DNA of 64,000 nt, from assembly GCF_002257585.1 (NCBI RefSeq), contig NZ_CP022743.1, positions 372,001 through 436,000 of the forward strand. Direction: 5' to 3'. The notes below the pieces were generated by a model. That model was not told the DNA's origin, did not search any database, and saw only the letters and a list, made by a program, of their open reading frames with translations. The translations under genes were made by a program, and so were the position numbers. The stretch's first letter is position 1. Each line of letters opens with the position of its first letter. The stretch is from Mucilaginibacter xinganensis. Its GTDB lineage: Bacteria; Bacteroidota; Bacteroidia; Sphingobacteriales; Sphingobacteriaceae. Positions 1 through 8,893 of this stretch are shown in pieces.

Positions 1-777
1 CTTATAAAACAATAAACTGGTAATTTGAACCGCAATGGCATCAATAACAAAGATCCACAATGAGGCAGTCACCACAGCCGAGTTAGCTGCTATGCCTACG
101 CTTTCGGTACCTTTGTTGGAGTGAAAACCTTTATAACAGCCCACAAAACCGATGGCGAAGCCAAAGAAAATGGTTTTGATAAATGCCGGTAAAAAATCGC
201 TAAAATCAAGTGAAGCTATTACTTTGGTGAAATACAGCTGGAAACTGATACTGTCACGAATGTTGAGGGCCAGGAAGCCGCCGAACAGACCGATAGCATC
301 TCCTATAACTGACAGGATAGGCACCATTATAGTGGTTGCCAGTATGCGGGTAACTACAAGGTACTGGGTTGGGTTAGCCCCGGACACTTCCATTGCGTCT
401 AGTTGCTCGGTTACCTTCATGCTACCCAGTTCGGCGCCGATGCTTGACGCTATTTTGCCTGCACAAATAATAGCGATAATAACAGGGCCAATTTCCCTGA
501 CAAAAGAAACTGACAGTGTTTTGGGCAACATGCTGGCTGCACCGAACGCAACTAATGTTGGCCGCAGTTGAAGTATAAGCACCACCCCCATTATAAACGA
601 AGTAATGCCAACCAACATCATGGAACGGTAGCCGATTTCATAGCATTGGCGCACAAACTCCGACCATTCAAAACCACCTACAAAAATGTTTTTGAAAAAT
701 TTAAAGAAAAACCCCACCTGGTCGCCAATGTCTTCGAACCACTTTTTCCAGCCGGGTATTATAACTTCTTCTGCCAT
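1..777 (-). CDS. MlaE/YrbE-family ABC transporter permease, 3' end cut by window
   Basis: I read 259 codons on the minus strand from an ATG at 777 to the window edge; the stop is not in the window. The protein starts MAEEVIIPGWKKWFED and has the MlaE hallmarks: a glycine-rich EIGPVIIAIICAGK segment, then GAELGSMKVTEQLDAMEV, followed by several hydrophobic helices. The family (about 250-270 residues) is the inner-membrane permease of the Mla/Mce-type system that moves phospholipids between the membranes; the ATPase and MCE protein would be expected just beyond the left edge. Only a few residues should be missing. Both long plus-strand frames here are antisense shadows. Confidence 0.9.
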   Translation of the reverse strand, partial: MAEEVIIPGWKKWFEDIGDQVGFFFKFFKNIFVGGFEWSEFVRQCYEIGYRSMMLVGITSFIMGVVLILQLRPTLVAFGAASMLPKTLSVSFVREIGPVIIAIICAGKIASSIGAELGSMKVTEQLDAMEVSGANPTQYLVVTRILATTIMVPILSVIGDAIGLFGGFLALNIRDSISFQLYFTKVIASLDFSDFLPAFIKTIFFGFAIGFVGCYKGFHSNKGTESVGIAANSAVVTASLWIFVIDAIAVQITSLLFYK

Positions 778-990
778 AGATATTTATATTTTTTTCATAA
801 TAAAGCAATGGTGTTACAAATTTGTTTTGTATCCATCAAATAAATTTACCTTGTTGTAATTCGGGGGCCGGCTGGAATATTGCGCAGATATCTGCAACAG
901 GCAACGGATTGAGCTTCGGTTTACTATTTGAGCTTTTACAATAACAGATATGCAGTGTATTTGTTTTTGAATCTATAGGAAAATAGAAAT

Positions 991-1015
991 GGCGCTTGTA
1001 GTACTAAAAAGCGCC
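991..1015. other. Hairpin GGCGCTT/AAGCGCC
   Basis: A 7-bp perfect stem (991-997 with 1009-1015) with an 11-nt loop, followed by only three T. It lies between two divergent genes, where a terminator is not expected, so it may be an operator or the end of an unrecognised transcript. Confidence 0.35.
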
Positions 1016-1067
1016 TTTATATATTACATGTTTAAACACAGAAAATAGTGTGCTATTTTATTATTCG

Positions 1068-1075
1068 TATTTTTG
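1068..1075 (+). promoter_or_regulatory. Bacteroidota -7 box TATTTTTG
   Basis: Exact match to the TAnnTTTG -7 consensus of Bacteroidota, 18 nt before the ATG at 1094. No clear TTG is found at the -33 position. The box supports the ATG at 1094 over the TTG at 1073, which lies inside the box. Confidence 0.55.
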
Positions 1076-1093
1076 CAAAAAATTGGAAGCCAA

Positions 1094-1747
1094 ATGCTTA
1101 AAAAAGCGATAATAGCAGGTGCAAGTGGATTAGTTGGGAATGAGCTGTTACATATTTTATTGACAAATCCGGGCTACGATGAAGTTTTGGTTTTGGTAAG
1201 GCGTGAATTGCCTTTAAAACATGGTAAGTTAAAACAGCTTATTGTTGATTTTGATAAGATAAGTGATTATCAGGCAGAAATTACCGGGGAGGCTTTTTTT
1301 TGCTGCCTGGGCTCAACCAAAAAGAAAACGCCTAACCTGGCAGATTACCGCAAGGTTGATCATGATTACCCTTTGCAGCTGGCACAAATTGCATTGGCAA
1401 ACGGGATCGGGCAATATCACCTGGTTTCGGCTATGGGTGCGGAGGTTAAATCGGGTAATTTTTACATGCGGTTAAAGGGGGAAACAGAAGCGGATATAAT
1501 AAACACCGGGTTACCGGGTTTATACATCTACCGGCCAGCTATGTTAACCGGTGAAAGAACAGAGGACCGTCCATTAGAGCGGTTTTTAACACCAATAATG
1601 AAGGTGATAGACCTGTTCCTTATTGGTAACCTAAAAAAATACAGGAGCATTGCGGCCAAAACTGTGGCAATTGTCATGTACAAACAATCATTAAAAAACA
1701 AAGCAGGAACATTTATTTATGCTTCTGATAAAATAAAAGAACTATAG
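1094..1747 (+). CDS. NAD(P)H-binding oxidoreductase (atypical SDR)
   Basis: 217 residues from the ATG at 1094 (MLKKAIIAGASGLVGNEL); an upstream TTG at 1073 overlaps the promoter box and is less likely. The N-terminus carries the Rossmann dinucleotide loop GASGLVG, and the sequence continues with FFCCLGSTKKK and HLVSAMGA, typical of the NAD(P)H-binding / nucleoside-diphosphate-sugar epimerase-like group (HTATIP2/TIP30-like). The substrate is unknown. Its stop shares one base with the GTG start of the ABC-F gene, so the two are translationally coupled. Confidence 0.8.
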   Translation: MLKKAIIAGASGLVGNELLHILLTNPGYDEVLVLVRRELPLKHGKLKQLIVDFDKISDYQAEITGEAFFCCLGSTKKKTPNLADYRKVDHDYPLQLAQIALANGIGQYHLVSAMGAEVKSGNFYMRLKGETEADIINTGLPGLYIYRPAMLTGERTEDRPLERFLTPIMKVIDLFLIGNLKKYRSIAAKTVAIVMYKQSLKNKAGTFIYASDKIKEL

Positions 1748-3612
1748 TGAGCAATTACATCTCTGCCGAAAACCTCGGCCATTCTTTTCATGACCACTGG
1801 CTTTTCAGAAACGTAGCCATTGGCATTAACCGTGGTCGCCGGGTTGCGCTTGTGGGTATTAATGGAGCCGGCAAATCAACCTTGCTGAAGTTACTGGCCG
1901 GAAGCCTAAAACCTACAGAAGGTAAAGTGGCACAAATGCGCGACTTAAACATGGGCTACCTGGAACAGGACCCGGGCTTTAAGGGGGCGGTTACCATAAG
2001 CGATTATATTTTCCATGCTGACGATATCCAGCAACAGCTGATCCGCAAGTACGAGGAACTGCTGGAAAACGACCCTGAAAATGCCAAAGCCATTGAAAAT
2101 GTAATGGAGGAGATGAGCAATGTTGATGCCTGGGAATATGAATATAAGATAAAAACCATTTTGGGCCGCCTGGACATCCACCACCTGAATCAAAAAATAA
2201 ATACGCTTTCCGGAGGGCAAAAGAAACGTTTGGCCCTTGCCAAGCTTTTGATTGAAGATCCGGATATTTATATCCTTGACGAGCCAACCAACCACCTAGA
2301 TATTGATACCATTGAGTGGCTGGAGAAACTGCTTACCGATGGTTCAAAAACTATTTTGATGGTTACCCACGACAGGTATTTCCTGGATAACGTTTGTAAC
2401 GAGATTTTAGAGATAGACAAAGGTAAGATCATACCATACGTAGGCAACTACGGCTATTACCTTGAAAAGAAAGCGGAACGCGAAAGTGCCGATGAAGCAT
2501 CGTTTCAGAAAAACAGTAATTTATTGCGTAAGGAGTTGGAATGGATGCGCAGGCAGCCACAGGCCCGGGGCACCAAATCAAAGGCGCGCATAGATGCTTT
2601 TTATGACCTGGAAGAAAAAACCAAAAACGGCGGCGCCAAGCAGAAGGTTGAACTGAGTGTTAAAACAGCACGGCAGGGAAATAAAATTATGGAGATGAAC
2701 CATCTTTATAAATCATTCAGGGACCAAACCTTTATCAAAGACTTTAGCTACGTATTTAAAAAAGGCGACAGGATTGGGCTAGCCGGCAAAAACGGTAGTG
2801 GCAAATCAACCCTGCTGAATTTAATAACCGGCGCATTGCAGCCGGATAAAGGAACGATAGATAAAGGGGAAACTACTGTAATTGGTTACTTTCACCAGGC
2901 GGGCATCACATTTAAAGATGATGAGCGGGTTATTGATATTGTAAAGAATGTGGCAGAATTTATCACCATGGCTGATGGTAAACTAATTTCGGCCTCAGCG
3001 TTACTTACTTTATTCCTCTTCCCTCCTGCCAAGCAATATGGGTTTATCTCTAAACTAAGCGGCGGCGAAAAGAAACGCCTGCAACTGATGAGTATCCTGA
3101 TGAAGAATCCAAACTTCCTGATCCTGGATGAGCCAACAAACGACCTTGATATTGATACTCTAAATGTGCTGGAAGAGTTTTTAACCAACTATTCAGGCGT
3201 ATTGATGATGGTATCGCACGACAGGTATTTGCTGGATAAGTTAACCGATCAGCTTTTTATAATGGAAGCGGGCGGCGATGTAAGAATTTACAACGGCAAC
3301 TACTCCGCCTACAGAGTTGAACTGGAAGAAGCTAAGCAACAAAGCAAACGAGCTCCTGCTGTGGAAGCATCGAAGCCTGTTGAAGTAAAAAAGAACAAGT
3401 TAAGCTTTAAAGAGCAAAAGGAATTGGACACACTTGAAGGGGAAATAGCTGTTATTGAAAAACAATTGGCAGAAAAAAACAACGAACTTAATGTAATTGG
3501 TATCTCGCCCGTTAAATTAAACGAGATTCTTGACCAGGTAGCCGCTTTGAACAATAAGCTGGATGAAAAAAGTATGCGATGGATTGAATTAACCGAGTTA
3601 AAGGAAGCTTAA
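1747..3612 (+). CDS. ABC-F family ATPase (Uup-like)
   Basis: 621 residues from a GTG overlapping the previous stop (TAGTG). Two ABC modules are visible: Walker A GINGAGKST at residues 37-45 and GKNGSGKST in the second half, signatures LSGGQKKRLALAKL and LSGGEKKRLQLMS, and Walker B ILDEPTNHLD and ILDEPTNDLD. There are no membrane segments, as expected for ABC-F factors, which act on ribosomes (translation or ribosome rescue) rather than in transport. A C-terminal lysine/glutamate-rich segment (about 535-621) is predicted coiled coil, the feature that separates Uup from EttA. Which ABC-F subgroup is an inference. Confidence 0.92.
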   Translation: MSNYISAENLGHSFHDHWLFRNVAIGINRGRRVALVGINGAGKSTLLKLLAGSLKPTEGKVAQMRDLNMGYLEQDPGFKGAVTISDYIFHADDIQQQLIRKYEELLENDPENAKAIENVMEEMSNVDAWEYEYKIKTILGRLDIHHLNQKINTLSGGQKKRLALAKLLIEDPDIYILDEPTNHLDIDTIEWLEKLLTDGSKTILMVTHDRYFLDNVCNEILEIDKGKIIPYVGNYGYYLEKKAERESADEASFQKNSNLLRKELEWMRRQPQARGTKSKARIDAFYDLEEKTKNGGAKQKVELSVKTARQGNKIMEMNHLYKSFRDQTFIKDFSYVFKKGDRIGLAGKNGSGKSTLLNLITGALQPDKGTIDKGETTVIGYFHQAGITFKDDERVIDIVKNVAEFITMADGKLISASALLTLFLFPPAKQYGFISKLSGGEKKRLQLMSILMKNPNFLILDEPTNDLDIDTLNVLEEFLTNYSGVLMMVSHDRYLLDKLTDQLFIMEAGGDVRIYNGNYSAYRVELEEAKQQSKRAPAVEASKPVEVKKNKLSFKEQKELDTLEGEIAVIEKQLAEKNNELNVIGISPVKLNEILDQVAALNNKLDEKSMRWIELTELKEA

Positions 3613-3613
3613 T

Positions 3614-3868
3614 ATGAAGACCTCAGATATACTGGCTTCTGTCGGCGTTATTATTCTGTTGATAGCTTTTTTATTGAATTTATATAAAAAGCTACCTGCT
3701 GACAGCAAAGTATATGGACTATTAAATTTTATAGGCGCGGGCATCTGCTGCTTTTCTTCTTACCTCATCCATTTTTATCCCTTTGTTGTATTGGAAGGCG
3801 TTTGGGGATTTGTAGCTTTATTATCATTATTCAATGTTCCACGTGGAACATCAGGCGGGAAGAAGTAA
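3614..3868 (+). CDS. Small membrane protein, CBU_0592-like
   Basis: 84 residues, one base after the ABC-F stop, so co-transcribed. It contains three hydrophobic stretches (residues 7-24, 38-54 and 57-72) separated by a short loop with KKLPADSK, the pattern of the CBU_0592-like small membrane family of unknown function. Unusually, its last codons (FNVPRGTS) are written over a perfect 16-bp parS-like palindrome at 3835-3850, so this 3' end serves two purposes. Confidence 0.75.
   Translation: MKTSDILASVGVIILLIAFLLNLYKKLPADSKVYGLLNFIGAGICCFSSYLIHFYPFVVLEGVWGFVALLSLFNVPRGTSGGKK
3835..3850. other. parS-like site 1, TGTTCCACGTGGAACA
   Basis: A perfect 16-bp palindrome matching the widely conserved ParB-binding parS consensus (TGTTNCACGTGAAACA type). 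It lies inside the 3' end of the preceding small-membrane-protein gene. Confidence 0.8.
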
Positions 3869-4026
3869 TTTTGTATTGAACTATATTATATAAACACTAA
3901 ATACCCGAAGCTGGAAGAACAATTTAAATAGCGTAAAGGTTAACAACGAAACAACCAGAAGCACAATATAAAGTTCGCGGATAAAGAAGCAAGTACTGTA
4001 TATAAAACAATATTTCAGCAATAGTG

Positions 4027-4052
4027 CCGGATGTTTCACGTGAAACATCCGG
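4027..4052. other. parS-like site 2, TGTTTCACGTGAAACA core
   Basis: The 16-bp core at 4032-4047 is the exact canonical parS sequence. Symmetry extends through CCGGA/TCCGG flanks to a perfect 26-bp palindrome (4027-4052). Confidence 0.85.
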
Positions 4053-4067
4053 ATAAGATTAAGATAA

Positions 4068-4083
4068 AGTTCCACGTGGAACA
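4068..4083. other. parS-like site 3, AGTTCCACGTGGAACA
   Basis: A 14-bp perfect palindrome (GTTCCACGTGGAAC at 4069-4082), with the 16-bp core differing from site 1 only in the first base. It ends 9 bp before the mnmG start codon, so bound ParB could also affect mnmG expression. Confidence 0.75.
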
Positions 4084-4092
4084 TAAAATATC

Positions 4093-5955
4093 ATGTTTAA
4101 AAAGTATAATGTAATAGTAGTTGGTGCTGGGCACGCAGGCTGTGAAGCAGCGGCAGCAGCGGCCAACCTCGGTTCATCCGTTTTGTTAGTCACCATGAAT
4201 ATGGGAGTAATAGCACAGATGAGCTGTAACCCTGCTATGGGTGGTGTAGCCAAAGGACAAATAGTACGGGAGATAGATGCAATGGGTGGTTACTCAGGGA
4301 TAATTACTGATAAAACATCTATCCAATTCAGGATGCTTAACCGCTCAAAAGGCCCTGCAATGTGGAGCCCGAGAGCCCAAAGCGACCGGATGCGTTTTGC
4401 TGAAGAATGGCGTTTAACACTGGAACGAATTCCAAATGTGGATTTCTGGCAGGATACAGTTACCTCTTTACTGGTAAAAAACAACACCATTGCAGGCGTA
4501 AAAACGTCGCTTGGTATAGAAATAGAAGCAGATGCAGTTGTATTAACCAACGGTACCTTTTTGAATGGTTTGATCCACATAGGTGAGAAACGATTTGGCG
4601 GCGGCCGAACTGCAGAAAAAGCAGCGACTGGACTAACAGAACAATTGGTAGAGTTGGGTTTTGAATCGGGCAGGATGAAGACCGGTACCCCACCCCGGGT
4701 GGACGGCCGTAGTTTAAATTACAGCCTGATGGAAGAACAATGGGGCGACGAAGAGCGCGGCAGGTTTTCATTTACCGACGTGCAGATGGCGACAGAACAG
4801 CGCTGCTGCTGGATCACTTACACCAATAAAAATGTTCATGAAACCCTGAAAGAAGGTTTCGAAAAATCACCCATGTTTACCGGTCGGATCAAAGGACTGG
4901 GTCCACGGTATTGCCCTTCAATAGAAGATAAAATAAACCGGTTTGCCGAACGCGACCGCCACCAAATATTTGTTGAACCGGAAGGATGGAACACTGTAGA
5001 GATTTATGTAAACGGTTTCTCAACCTCGTTGCCTGAAGATATTCAGTACAAGGCATTGATCCAGATCCCCGGATTTGAAAAAGCGAAAATGTTCAGACCG
5101 GGTTATGCTATAGAATATGACTACTTCCCGCCTACCCAGCTTGGGCTTACCCTGGAAACAAAATTGATCAGCAACCTATATTTTGCAGGACAGATTAATG
5201 GCACAACCGGGTATGAAGAAGCGGCATCGCAGGGTTTCATCGCCGGCATTAACGCGCATCAAAAAATAAACGACAAACATGAACTGATCATGAAAAGATC
5301 AGAATCATATATTGGCGTTTTGATTGATGATCTTGTTACCAAAGGCACTGAAGAACCTTACCGGATGTTTACTTCCAGGGCTGAACACCGGTTATTACTT
5401 CGCCAGGACAATGCCGACATCAGGCTTACCCCTATTGCACATGAACTCGGTTTGGTAAATGATGAGCGCCTGCAGAAAGTAAACAACAAGGTTAAAAACT
5501 CGGACGATATTGTTGCTTACACCCGAACAAAATCTATCAATCCGGGCGAGGTAAATAATTTGCTGGATGAGTTGGGCACAAGCGCACTAAACCAGAATAC
5601 TAAATTATTTAATTTACTGAGCCGCCCACAGGTTGGATTTAACGACTTGCGAAAAGCCGATGAAACTTTAGACGGCCTCCTGAATAAATATGATAAAGAA
5701 ACAATTGAGCAGGCTGAAATAAAAATTAAATATGAGAGTTATTTTGAGAAGGAATTGGAAATAGTTGACAAGATGAAAAAAATGGAGGACAAAGAAATCA
5801 ATCCCGAATTTAATTATCAAACACTTGTTTCACTTTCAAAAGAAGCACGCGAAAAATTAATGAAGATAAAACCACGTACTTTAGGCCAGGCTTCACGAAT
5901 TTCGGGCGTAACACCATCAGATATATCAGTTTTAATGGTTCACATATCAAGATAG
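4093..5955 (+). CDS. mnmG: tRNA uridine-5-carboxymethylaminomethyl modification enzyme MnmG (GidA)
   Basis: 620 residues, the normal family length. The N-terminal FAD loop [10 protein letters not shown] is at residues 11-20, and the conserved blocks [30 protein letters not shown] and FTSRAEHRL are all present. The C-terminal helical domain (about 550-620, ending [14 protein letters not shown]) binds MnmE. With MnmE it makes cmnm5U at the wobble position of certain tRNAs, using FAD and methylene-tetrahydrofolate. In many bacteria mnmG sits next to parAB and oriC; the three parS-like sites just upstream fit that context, although parA/parB are not in this window. Confidence 0.97.
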   Translation: MFKKYNVIVVGAGHAGCEAAAAAANLGSSVLLVTMNMGVIAQMSCNPAMGGVAKGQIVREIDAMGGYSGIITDKTSIQFRMLNRSKGPAMWSPRAQSDRMRFAEEWRLTLERIPNVDFWQDTVTSLLVKNNTIAGVKTSLGIEIEADAVVLTNGTFLNGLIHIGEKRFGGGRTAEKAATGLTEQLVELGFESGRMKTGTPPRVDGRSLNYSLMEEQWGDEERGRFSFTDVQMATEQRCCWITYTNKNVHETLKEGFEKSPMFTGRIKGLGPRYCPSIEDKINRFAERDRHQIFVEPEGWNTVEIYVNGFSTSLPEDIQYKALIQIPGFEKAKMFRPGYAIEYDYFPPTQLGLTLETKLISNLYFAGQINGTTGYEEAASQGFIAGINAHQKINDKHELIMKRSESYIGVLIDDLVTKGTEEPYRMFTSRAEHRLLLRQDNADIRLTPIAHELGLVNDERLQKVNNKVKNSDDIVAYTRTKSINPGEVNNLLDELGTSALNQNTKLFNLLSRPQVGFNDLRKADETLDGLLNKYDKETIEQAEIKIKYESYFEKELEIVDKMKKMEDKEINPEFNYQTLVSLSKEAREKLMKIKPRTLGQASRISGVTPSDISVLMVHISR

Positions 5956-6072
5956 ACTTATAAATAGCTAATAATCAATTATTTATAATAATTTTACATT
6001 AGAGCCACTATTTTTAATTTTTAATATCCTGTATCATAAAAATATAAAAATCGTTTATAGCGTTTAAAAACA

Positions 6073-7713
6073 ATGTTAAATAAAAAGGCCACTTTTTTTG
6101 GATCGCTTTCAATCATTTTTGGTGTCATTTTACTCAATTTAGGCTGCGCCAGTCGCCAGTTACCCCAGGGTGGCCCGCGTGATCATGATCCGCCAAAATT
6201 GTTGAAGGCTACCCCAGCAAATATGACCCGGCATTTTAATGCCAAAACTATTAAGCTGGATTTTGACGAGTATTTTAAACTAAATAATATTTATAGTGAA
6301 ATAAGCATAAGCCCTACCCCGACAAAATTGCCGGAATACAAAGTGAAACAAAAGAGCATTGAAATAACACTCAAAGACACACTTGAAAAAAACACCACTT
6401 ATGTAATAAATTTCGGTAAAGCTATTGCCGACGTAAATGAGTCGAACATTTTAAAAAATTTCACTTACGTTTTTTCCACCGGTGAACATATCGATTCTTT
6501 GAGCCTTTCGGGTAGCGTAACTAATACCCAAACCCAGCTGAAAGAAAAAGACGCAACGGTTATGCTTTTTACCCTTAAACAGGATTCCCTGCTTTTTGGA
6601 AAAAAGAAACCAACAATATATGCTACTACTGATAGTGCCGGCAGATTTACTTTGAACAACCTGCACCCGGATGATTATCGTATCTACGCTTTGAAAGAAA
6701 CAAGCCCTAACAAAATATACGATAACGATAATGAGCTTATTGCTTTCAGCAAAAAAGTAATTCATCTTACCAAAGACAGTTCAGACATTCAACTGAACCT
6801 GTTTAAACAAACGCCGACCAAATTCCGGGTGATCAACAGTTTTGACGGCGATGGAAAAATGACTTTTCTGTTCAATAAAAAGCTGGACAACCCTTCCCTC
6901 AAAATTATCTATCCGCCAGACTTTGATAAATATAAAACTGTAGATATCAGTAAAACACGCGATACGGCTTTACTGTATATCAAAAACATGGATTTTGATT
7001 CTATCAGGGTAGCCATATTTGATAACAATAAACCAATGGATACCATTGCCAGGCATAAAGGCCGAAAAGAGCCGTTTACAAGGTTTTTTGGATTTACTTA
7101 TAACGTTACAGGTGATGGCCGTTTAAAGCCCGGGACAGACCTTATTATAAAGGGACAATACCCGATTGAAAACTTTGAGCCATCATCCATCACTTTAAAA
7201 GATGATTCAGCCGAAGTGAGCAACTTTACCATTCAAAAGGATAGTGCAAACGCCAAATACTTGGTTTTAAAATACCGCTGGAAACAGGGGCATAATTATA
7301 CCCTTACCCTGGAAAACGGAGCTGTAACAGATATTTATGGCGATAAAAATAAAAAGGTCCCCAAAAAGTTCACCATTGATAAAGCCGAAAATTACAGCCT
7401 TTTAACACTGGCCGTAACGTTTCCCGACACCGGAAAATCATACGTGGTTGAATTATTGAATGAACAGAAGGATTTACTGGACAGCCGTCCTATCCGTAAA
7501 AATACGTCGCTAGCCTACAAAAATTACCTTACCGGCAAATATTATGTAAGGGTGATTTACGATACCAACAATAATGGCAAATGGGACAGCGGAAATGTTA
7601 AAAAGAAAATTCAGCCTGAAAATATCTGGGTGGACGATACGCCCATAACATTGCGCGCCAACTGGGAACAGGTTACGCCGGTAAATGTGCCTAAGGAACA
7701 AATAACACCTTAA
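6073..7713 (+). CDS. Ig-like (Big_5) domain lipoprotein
   Basis: 546 residues. The N-terminus is a lipoprotein signal: a hydrophobic stretch ending LLNLGC, giving lipidation at Cys25, followed by ASRQLPQGGPRDHDPPKLL. This opening (QGGPxDxxPPxL, then TP and NFDEYF-like text) is typical of the Bacteroidota Ig-like Big_5 lipoproteins, predicted to be membrane-anchored cell-envelope proteins of unknown function. A C-terminal region (YKNYLTGKYYVRVIYDTNNNGKWDSG) resembles a carboxypeptidase-like / prealbumin-like fold. It stands alone; a possible bidirectional terminator follows. Confidence 0.82.
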   Translation: MLNKKATFFGSLSIIFGVILLNLGCASRQLPQGGPRDHDPPKLLKATPANMTRHFNAKTIKLDFDEYFKLNNIYSEISISPTPTKLPEYKVKQKSIEITLKDTLEKNTTYVINFGKAIADVNESNILKNFTYVFSTGEHIDSLSLSGSVTNTQTQLKEKDATVMLFTLKQDSLLFGKKKPTIYATTDSAGRFTLNNLHPDDYRIYALKETSPNKIYDNDNELIAFSKKVIHLTKDSSDIQLNLFKQTPTKFRVINSFDGDGKMTFLFNKKLDNPSLKIIYPPDFDKYKTVDISKTRDTALLYIKNMDFDSIRVAIFDNNKPMDTIARHKGRKEPFTRFFGFTYNVTGDGRLKPGTDLIIKGQYPIENFEPSSITLKDDSAEVSNFTIQKDSANAKYLVLKYRWKQGHNYTLTLENGAVTDIYGDKNKKVPKKFTIDKAENYSLLTLAVTFPDTGKSYVVELLNEQKDLLDSRPIRKNTSLAYKNYLTGKYYVRVIYDTNNNGKWDSGNVKKKIQPENIWVDDTPITLRANWEQVTPVNVPKEQITP

Positions 7714-7726
7714 TAAAATGGTACTG

Positions 7727-7776
7727 AACCCTGTTAACTAAATACTGCAAAGTACATTTTATTAGTTAACAGGGTT
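7727..7776. terminator. Inverted repeat between convergent genes
   Basis: A perfect 14-bp inverted repeat (AACCCTGTTAACTA at 7727-7740, TAGTTAACAGGGTT at 7763-7776) with a 22-nt loop, between the convergent lipoprotein and carbonic-anhydrase-like genes. It has no strong T-run, so it may terminate in both directions or have another role. Confidence 0.5.
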
Positions 7777-7786
7777 ATCTGATATC

Positions 7787-8299
7787 CTAAACTTTAAACC
7801 AGCCGGAGTACATGATATAGTTATTTGGCAGCCGGTCCAGCAATTCGCGCTGCTCATGTGTAATGGGTTTGATCTTTTTTGCCGGGGTGCCCGCATATAT
7901 AAATCCTGATTCGCAAATTGTTTTCTCAAGCACAACGGAGCCCGCAGCTATAATTACATATTCTTCAACAATACAATGATCCATCACTATAGCGCCCATG
8001 CCAATTAAAACATGGTCTTTAAGCGAGCAGCCATGTACAAGTGCGTTATGGCCGATAGATACATTATTACCAATATTTGTAGGGGCATATTGGTAAGTGG
8101 CATGAATAACAGCACCATCCTGGATATTGGTATTGTTCCCAATTTTTATGTAGTGCACGTCGCCCCTGATCACGGCATTAAACCAAACCGAGCAATTATC
8201 CCCCATTTCTACATCGCCGACAATGGTTGCATTTGGAGCTATAAAACAATCTTTACCCCACGACGGACTTATATTATTTACTGGCAGTATTACTGGCAT
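7787..8299 (-). CDS. Gamma-carbonic-anhydrase-like hexapeptide protein (YrdA/PaaY family)
   Basis: 170 residues forming a left-handed beta-helix of hexapeptide repeats (ATIVGDV, CSVWFNAVIRGDV, NTNIQDGAVIH, NVSIGHNALVHGC, VLIGMGAIVMDHCIV). The family's zinc-binding histidines are visible in VIHATY, IGHNALVHG and nearby. It is expected to be a cytoplasmic trimer; some relatives are carbonic anhydrases, others have no proven activity. The start ATG at 8299 is the only good one. It is transcribed alone on the minus strand. Confidence 0.88.
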   Translation of the reverse strand: MPVILPVNNISPSWGKDCFIAPNATIVGDVEMGDNCSVWFNAVIRGDVHYIKIGNNTNIQDGAVIHATYQYAPTNIGNNVSIGHNALVHGCSLKDHVLIGMGAIVMDHCIVEEYVIIAAGSVVLEKTICESGFIYAGTPAKKIKPITHEQRELLDRLPNNYIMYSGWFKV

Positions 8300-8399
8300 G
8301 GATCTTACTATTTAAATTACTGAGTTAGTGAATTGGTAATTGCTGTTTATTTGATAACAAATTTTATTTATGTTTGATGTGTTATGTTTTTGTTAACAT

Positions 8400-8472
8400 G
8401 CGGAAATAGCTCAGCTGGTAGAGCATCAGTTTCCCAAACTGAAGGCCGCGGGTTCGAATCCCGTTTTCCGCT
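8400..8472 (+). tRNA. tRNA-Gly (CCC)
   Basis: Full cloverleaf: acceptor GCGGAAA (8400-8406) pairs with TTTCCGC (8465-8471), with discriminator T at 8472. The D-arm is AGCTCAGCTGGTAGAGC, the anticodon stem TCAGT/ACTGA encloses the loop TTCCCAA (anticodon CCC), and the T-arm carries GGTTCGAATCC. CCA is not encoded. Confidence 0.96.
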
Positions 8473-8482
8473 CTTATATTAT

Positions 8483-8881
8483 TTAGAACTTATAAATATT
8501 ACCGCTGCTTAATATAACCAACTCTGCCTCTTGTCCTGTTGATCTAATATTATTCAACACTTCATCCGCTATTTGCTTAGCTTTATTAAAAGTAATTTCT
8601 TTATTAAAGGTCATCTGAATTCCAGGAGGTTCAAACGAATAGCTAAATTCATCATTACCTATTTGGTAGTAAATCCAGTTATCTTTTTCAACCTTGCGAC
8701 ATATTAACGATATCGGAACCATTATTTTATCAAACTTTTCATTTGGTATGTCAATATCACCCTTTATCAGAAATTCAAAGTTATCTCCAGTCGATTCTAT
8801 CATTTCAACACCTTCATCAGTAGTTAAATATGATTTTTCTTCTTCTTTCTCAGTTTTTCTAAATAAATCAAAAAATACCAT
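8483..8881 (-). CDS. Hypothetical protein, AT-rich, downstream of nadB
   Basis: 132 residues, family not recognised. It is acidic and lysine-rich (starts MVFFDLFRKTEKEEEKSYL) with alternating beta-like segments and no signal peptide or membrane segment, so probably cytoplasmic. Its base composition is clearly more AT-rich than its neighbours, and it sits between tRNA-Gly and nadB. It starts 12 bp after the nadB stop on the same strand, so it is probably co-transcribed with nadB. It could be a recently gained gene. Confidence 0.7.
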   Translation of the reverse strand: MVFFDLFRKTEKEEEKSYLTTDEGVEMIESTGDNFEFLIKGDIDIPNEKFDKIMVPISLICRKVEKDNWIYYQIGNDEFSYSFEPPGIQMTFNKEITFNKAKQIADEVLNNIRSTGQEAELVILSSGNIYKF

Positions 8882-8893
8882 ACCAGTTAAAAA

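Larger units (their letters stand above)
778..1093. other. Divergent intergenic region with a palindrome and a hairpin
   Basis: This gap separates the minus-strand permease from the plus-strand oxidoreductase. It holds a perfect 12-bp palindrome GCAGATATCTGC at 884-895, a GC-rich hairpin at 991-1015 and a TAnnTTTG box at 1068-1075. I see no gene in it. Confidence 0.5.

Noticed and set aside
152..843. Two long plus-strand frames
   Set aside because: Both are antisense to the clear MlaE-type permease read on the minus strand from 777.
3881..4084. Minus-strand frame beginning MFHVEL
   Set aside because: It begins inside parS site 3, is hydrophobic because the gap is AT-rich, and has no family; it is read as chance.
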